Below, piece after piece: positions 12,359 through 15,390 of a stretch of DNA of 15,390 nt. A program made the translations under genes and the position numbers. The DNA lies in assembly GCA_002438065.1 (NCBI GenBank), contig DJSP01000020.1, positions 1 to 15,390 on the forward strand, written 5' to 3'. The stretch comes from Caryophanales bacterium UBA6331. GTDB lineage: Bacteria > Bacillota_I > Bacilli_A > RF39 > UBA660. The stretch's first letter is position 1. Every line of letters starts with the position of its first letter. The notes under the pieces are model-generated. The model was not told the origin of the DNA, searched no databases, and saw nothing but the letters and a program-made list of their open reading frames with translations.

Positions 12359-15325
12359 ATGTTGTTTGCGATAGCTAAATTTTTAAAGACTACATTTTAT
12401 GGACTTTGTTTTTTAATAGATGGTATATTTTATTCATTAATTTCCACTTTCTATCAAGTTTTTATTGCTGTAAGTAAAGTTAGTTTATATAATGATTCAT
12501 CAGATCAGATTGGTGCATTAACTGAAAGAGTTTATACTATTTTAGGAATAGCAATGCTTTTTGTGGTTGCCTATAATATAATACTTCTTATAATTAATCC
12601 GGATAAAGCATCTAGCGGAGGGGATAAATCTATTCAAGGAATATTTAAAGGATTTGTTATTTCTGTTGTTATTATAACTGTACTTCCTCCGATTTTTAAA
12701 TACATGAGTATTTTACAAAATGATATAATAGATTCTCGTGTTATAGAACAAATGATTTTAGGGAGTGATGGACTTGCTTCTTCAGAACCTAAAACAATGG
12801 GAAATAATATTTCGACGATGATATATGCTACGTTTTATCATCCTATTACTTCTGATGGAGATGCAGTTTCTTATGAAGAATGTAAAAATGATAGTTCTTT
12901 ATCAAGTTCGTGTTCTGATTTTGTTGATGCATATGCTGCAGGAGTAGTTGAAAATGTTGGTAGTTTTATAAAGGACTCTAAACTAGAAGATGGACTAACT
13001 AGTAATACACCTACAATGGAATTTTTGCCTTTAGTTTCAACTATAGGTGGTGTTGTAGCGTTATTGATGTTTATATCTTATGCTTTTGATGTAGGAATAA
13101 GAGTTGCTAAATTAGCGTTTTTACAAATTATTGCTCCGATACCTGTTATGTTAAGAATTACTAAGCCAAGTGGTGGTGTATTTTCAAAGTGGGTAAGCAA
13201 TATTATTAAGACTTATTTATCATTATTTTTAAGACTTATTACTATATATTTTTCAATGTATATGATTGAACTACTAGTTAGTGGATTTAATAGCAATAAT
13301 GGTGGATTGTTTGCAGGAATTGGTAATGTATCTACTATAGTTATGTTATTTACAAAATTAGTTCTTATATTTGGTGTGTTGTTATTTGCAAAAGAAGCAC
13401 CGAAATTATTGGAAGAACTTATTGGATCCTCTGGTCTTGGTGGTGGATTTATGCCAAAAGATATTGCTAAGAAACTTACTGGAGCACCAATTCTTGGTGG
13501 TGCAGCGGCAGCTGCTGGAGCTTTAGCCGGTAAAGGTGTAGGTGCTGGAGCTGGTGCAGCTGGAAGTGCATGGTCAGCATTAAGAAATAATGCAAGATTT
13601 AAAATTGGCGGAAAAGGTGCTGAAGGACTTACTCATATGAATGTAGGAGCGGCTGCTAAACAAGGTGCTGCAAAAGGTTTTGCTGGTGGTGGTATGAAAC
13701 AATTTAAAAAACAAGGAGAGAATGTATTTTCAAACACATATGGTCCAGGAAAGAAGCAAGGATTACTTGGCGGTAAATCTTTTGGAACAAAGGTTGATGA
13801 AAATTATGGAAAGGCTTATGAAAAGACCGTAAAAAAACATGCTGAAGATGAAGCAAATCAATATATTGATGAGAATATTAAACCAAATGTTCCAAATACA
13901 TTTGATGATATGAATACACTTAGTAATGATTATGCAAGTGCTAACCGAGATTTTGCGGCAAATTCGGATGCTTATAAACAAGCCGCTGAATTTGTTGATA
14001 ATGAGGCTAAAGGTGCTGGTATAACATTAACTCCAGAAGAAAGAAAAACTAAGATAAATGAAAGATTAAGTCAAATAGCTGCTACTACAACCAATCAAGA
14101 TGAAAAACGTGCTATTGAATCATACTTGAAGAGAGATGAAGCAATTAGCTTATATAATAATTCTGTATTAAGTGGAAACCAGACCGCTATTGAAAAAGTT
14201 AAAGCAGAAGCTAAAGTTCAAACTAATAAAGCAGTTCAATTAGAAATTGAAAATAAAGGTGGTGTTAACGCAGTTATAACTGACTCAAGTATTAAATCTA
14301 ACTTAGAAAATAACGCTAAATTGAACGTTTCTAATATGTTAAATTCAGTTAATGGTGATATTTCAAAACTTGATTTAAATGATAAACAAAAGAAAGAAAT
14401 TAATTCTAGATTGTCTAATTTATCTGCAACAGTAGATGCTCAAATTCAGGCTTCTGGAGGAATTGCAAATGTAAGTTTATCAACTGATGAAATGAATCTT
14501 GTTAACACGAAAGTTAATACTGCTTTAAATTCAAAGATAAGTGAAGTTGGTGGTGTTAGCAATGTTACATTAAGTACTGCTAAACAAGCTATTCTCGATT
14601 CTAAGCAAACAATATTTGAACAACAAGCATGTAACAAAATACAAAATATGGTTGATCAATCATTCACTGCTGCTGATGAAGAAAAAATCAGACAAGAAGT
14701 TTTAAATGGTGATGGTGGTATATTATTTAGTTCTAGTGCGGATGCAGAACAAGCTATAAATGATAGAATAAAACGTGAAAAGCAAAATAAATTTCAAGAA
14801 TTTACAGAAAAGTTTTTTGATGGTTTTGTAAATGAAGAAAAGTCTAAAGAACATGACAAATTAGCTGTAGAACAAATGAAAGAAGATTATGGCGATAGCA
14901 TTAAAGAACAAGCAACAAAAGAAGTTTTAAGAGAATCACTTGCAAGTAGTACAGTAAATGATTACTTATTTGAATCTGAGTATAGAAAAGAAGTTGAAAA
15001 TCATTTATTTAAGGAAAAATATTCAGAAATTGAAAAAAATATGATGGAAAAAGCTACGAAAGATGCTATTAATGAAATTGCTTCACAAGTTGAAGATTAC
15101 ATGGTTGGTTGTGCTGAAGGAACATACTCTAGTGAAAAAGATGGAAAACTTGATAAAGATTATAACGCTAAATTTAAGGCAATAAGAGATTATGCTTCTG
15201 CAAATATTAAGACTAAAACTTCTCAAGCTGAAACATTAGAAAGTCTTGAAAAAATAATAGATTATACCAAAAAACATGATGGAAAATTACCTGATTTAAA
15301 TGAAAATAAAGATGGAAAAAAATAG
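12359..15325 (+). CDS. TrbL/VirB6-like polytopic membrane protein with very long repeat-bearing tail
   Basis: A 988-residue protein. The first 360 residues hold about six or more membrane segments (about 7-40, 58-82, 95-121, 221-267 as two, 282-310, 322-345) with an extracellular stretch near 125-215, as in TrbL/VirB6 channel proteins of Gram-positive type IV secretion (TcpH/TraL type). The last helix ends in FAKEAPKLLEELIG, then Gly/Ala-rich sequence (about 361-410) leads to a hydrophilic, helical, charged tail to residue 988. Five GG[VI]-led repeats lie at about 634-806. The tail is cytoplasmic if the helix count is even, which I cannot prove. The SD GAAGGTGAT precedes ATG 12359; the gap to the preceding gene is 19 bases. 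The stop is TAG. TrbL/VirB6 proteins form the inner-membrane part of the substrate path. The tail is much longer than the membrane core. Confidence 0.78.
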   Translation: MLFAIAKFLKTTFYGLCFLIDGIFYSLISTFYQVFIAVSKVSLYNDSSDQIGALTERVYTILGIAMLFVVAYNIILLIINPDKASSGGDKSIQGIFKGFVISVVIITVLPPIFKYMSILQNDIIDSRVIEQMILGSDGLASSEPKTMGNNISTMIYATFYHPITSDGDAVSYEECKNDSSLSSSCSDFVDAYAAGVVENVGSFIKDSKLEDGLTSNTPTMEFLPLVSTIGGVVALLMFISYAFDVGIRVAKLAFLQIIAPIPVMLRITKPSGGVFSKWVSNIIKTYLSLFLRLITIYFSMYMIELLVSGFNSNNGGLFAGIGNVSTIVMLFTKLVLIFGVLLFAKEAPKLLEELIGSSGLGGGFMPKDIAKKLTGAPILGGAAAAAGALAGKGVGAGAGAAGSAWSALRNNARFKIGGKGAEGLTHMNVGAAAKQGAAKGFAGGGMKQFKKQGENVFSNTYGPGKKQGLLGGKSFGTKVDENYGKAYEKTVKKHAEDEANQYIDENIKPNVPNTFDDMNTLSNDYASANRDFAANSDAYKQAAEFVDNEAKGAGITLTPEERKTKINERLSQIAATTTNQDEKRAIESYLKRDEAISLYNNSVLSGNQTAIEKVKAEAKVQTNKAVQLEIENKGGVNAVITDSSIKSNLENNAKLNVSNMLNSVNGDISKLDLNDKQKKEINSRLSNLSATVDAQIQASGGIANVSLSTDEMNLVNTKVNTALNSKISEVGGVSNVTLSTAKQAILDSKQTIFEQQACNKIQNMVDQSFTAADEEKIRQEVLNGDGGILFSSSADAEQAINDRIKREKQNKFQEFTEKFFDGFVNEEKSKEHDKLAVEQMKEDYGDSIKEQATKEVLRESLASSTVNDYLFESEYRKEVENHLFKEKYSEIEKNMMEKATKDAINEIASQVEDYMVGCAEGTYSSEKDGKLDKDYNAKFKAIRDYASANIKTKTSQAETLESLEKIIDYTKKHDGKLPDLNENKDGKK
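14258..14776 (+). repeat. Degenerate protein repeats in the tail of the TrbL-like protein
   Basis: Units begin near residues 634 (GGVNAV), 666 (GDISKL), 700 (GGIANVSLST), 731 (GGVSNVTLST) and 786 (GGILFSS). The first four are 31-34 residues apart; the fifth is spaced further. Each begins with a turn (G-G or G-D), a short beta-like strand with a Ser/Thr/Asp, and continues as a helix. They are visible at protein level only. Confidence 0.55.
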
Positions 15326-15336
15326 GAGGATAAAAT

Positions 15337-15390
15337 ATGGGGAATAATGAATATATGATACCTGCTAATTCAAAAAATTCTATGTTGATA
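15337..15390 (+). CDS. Start of a further secretion-machine gene (partial; PrgI/TcpE-like possible)
   Basis: The first 18 codons, MGNNEYMIPANSKNSMLI, run off the window. A strong SD AGGAGG (15324-15329) overlaps the stop of the TrbL-like gene and lies 7 bases before the ATG, so it belongs to the same operon. The opening Y-x-IPA-N-x-K resembles the start of small PrgI/TcpE-type membrane proteins, which often follow TrbL/VirB6 and precede the VirB4 ATPase in Gram-positive systems. With 18 residues this is a guess from position and a short motif. Confidence 0.5.
   Translation, partial: MGNNEYMIPANSKNSMLI

Noticed and set aside
13763..14637. Two minus-strand frames inside the TrbL-like gene (13763-13981 and 14446-14637)
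   Set aside because: No SD or start signals, and both lie in the continuous, repeat-bearing tail of the TrbL-like protein.
1..15390. CRISPR array, tRNA, insertion sequence or integrative-element ends
   Set aside because: No regularly spaced direct repeats, no tRNA-like cloverleaf, no transposase, integrase or relaxase sequence, and no flanking repeat pair were found by reading; a conjugative element therefore cannot be claimed from this window alone.

Overview
The window is very A+T-rich DNA with tightly packed genes, strong Shine-Dalgarno (SD) sites and Firmicutes-type promoters and terminators. Lysine/AAA, AGA-arginine and TAA-stop usage is heavy, and a type II lipobox and a possible sortase-type tail are present. 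This suggests a low-GC member of the Bacilli/Mollicutes side of the Firmicutes, perhaps one of the uncultured gut lineages such as RF39; the placement is inference. Tryptophan is always TGG in the genes read, so code 11 fits. The only housekeeping gene is rpsT (ribosomal protein S20) on the minus strand at the left edge, so the locus is probably chromosomal.

Left part (411-3855). A four-gene operon runs from a back-to-back promoter shared with rpsT to a hairpin terminator at 3211-3234. It encodes a membrane-anchored extracellular protein and three soluble, charged, partly coiled-coil proteins that I do not recognise. A single-gene unit for a small lipoprotein follows, with its own strong terminator.

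Middle (3866-9150): three surface proteins. They are a 1124-residue single-pass protein with Cys-rich modules and four C-terminal cadherin-like beta-sandwich domains, a 199-residue protein with an ETG-type C-terminal anchor, and a 388-residue protein with two cadherin-like domains. The two smaller proteins share a four-cysteine module, and the two larger share the cadherin-like domain, so the three look like a module-sharing adhesin set.

Right part (9137 to the end): an apparent secretion or pilus machine. It has three small two-helix membrane proteins of VirB2-like layout, a Flp-like short pilin candidate, a TadE/F-like pseudopilin candidate, a TadZ/CpaE-like protein with a lysine-less Walker A, a 988-residue TrbL/VirB6-like channel protein with a very long repeat-bearing tail, and the first 18 codons of a probable further component. 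The mix of Tad-pilus-like and type IV secretion-like parts, coupled by an overlapping start to the adhesin genes, is the most interesting feature. No ATPase of the VirB4, VirD4 or TadA type is inside the window; those would be expected just downstream if the reading is right.

Transcription appears divided into short units. At several junctions the terminator of one unit overlaps the promoter of the next (9530-9577 and 11882-11916 are clearest), so structural subunits could be expressed at different levels. No tRNA, CRISPR array, insertion sequence or transposase was seen, and no gene-free stretch exceeds about 130 bases.
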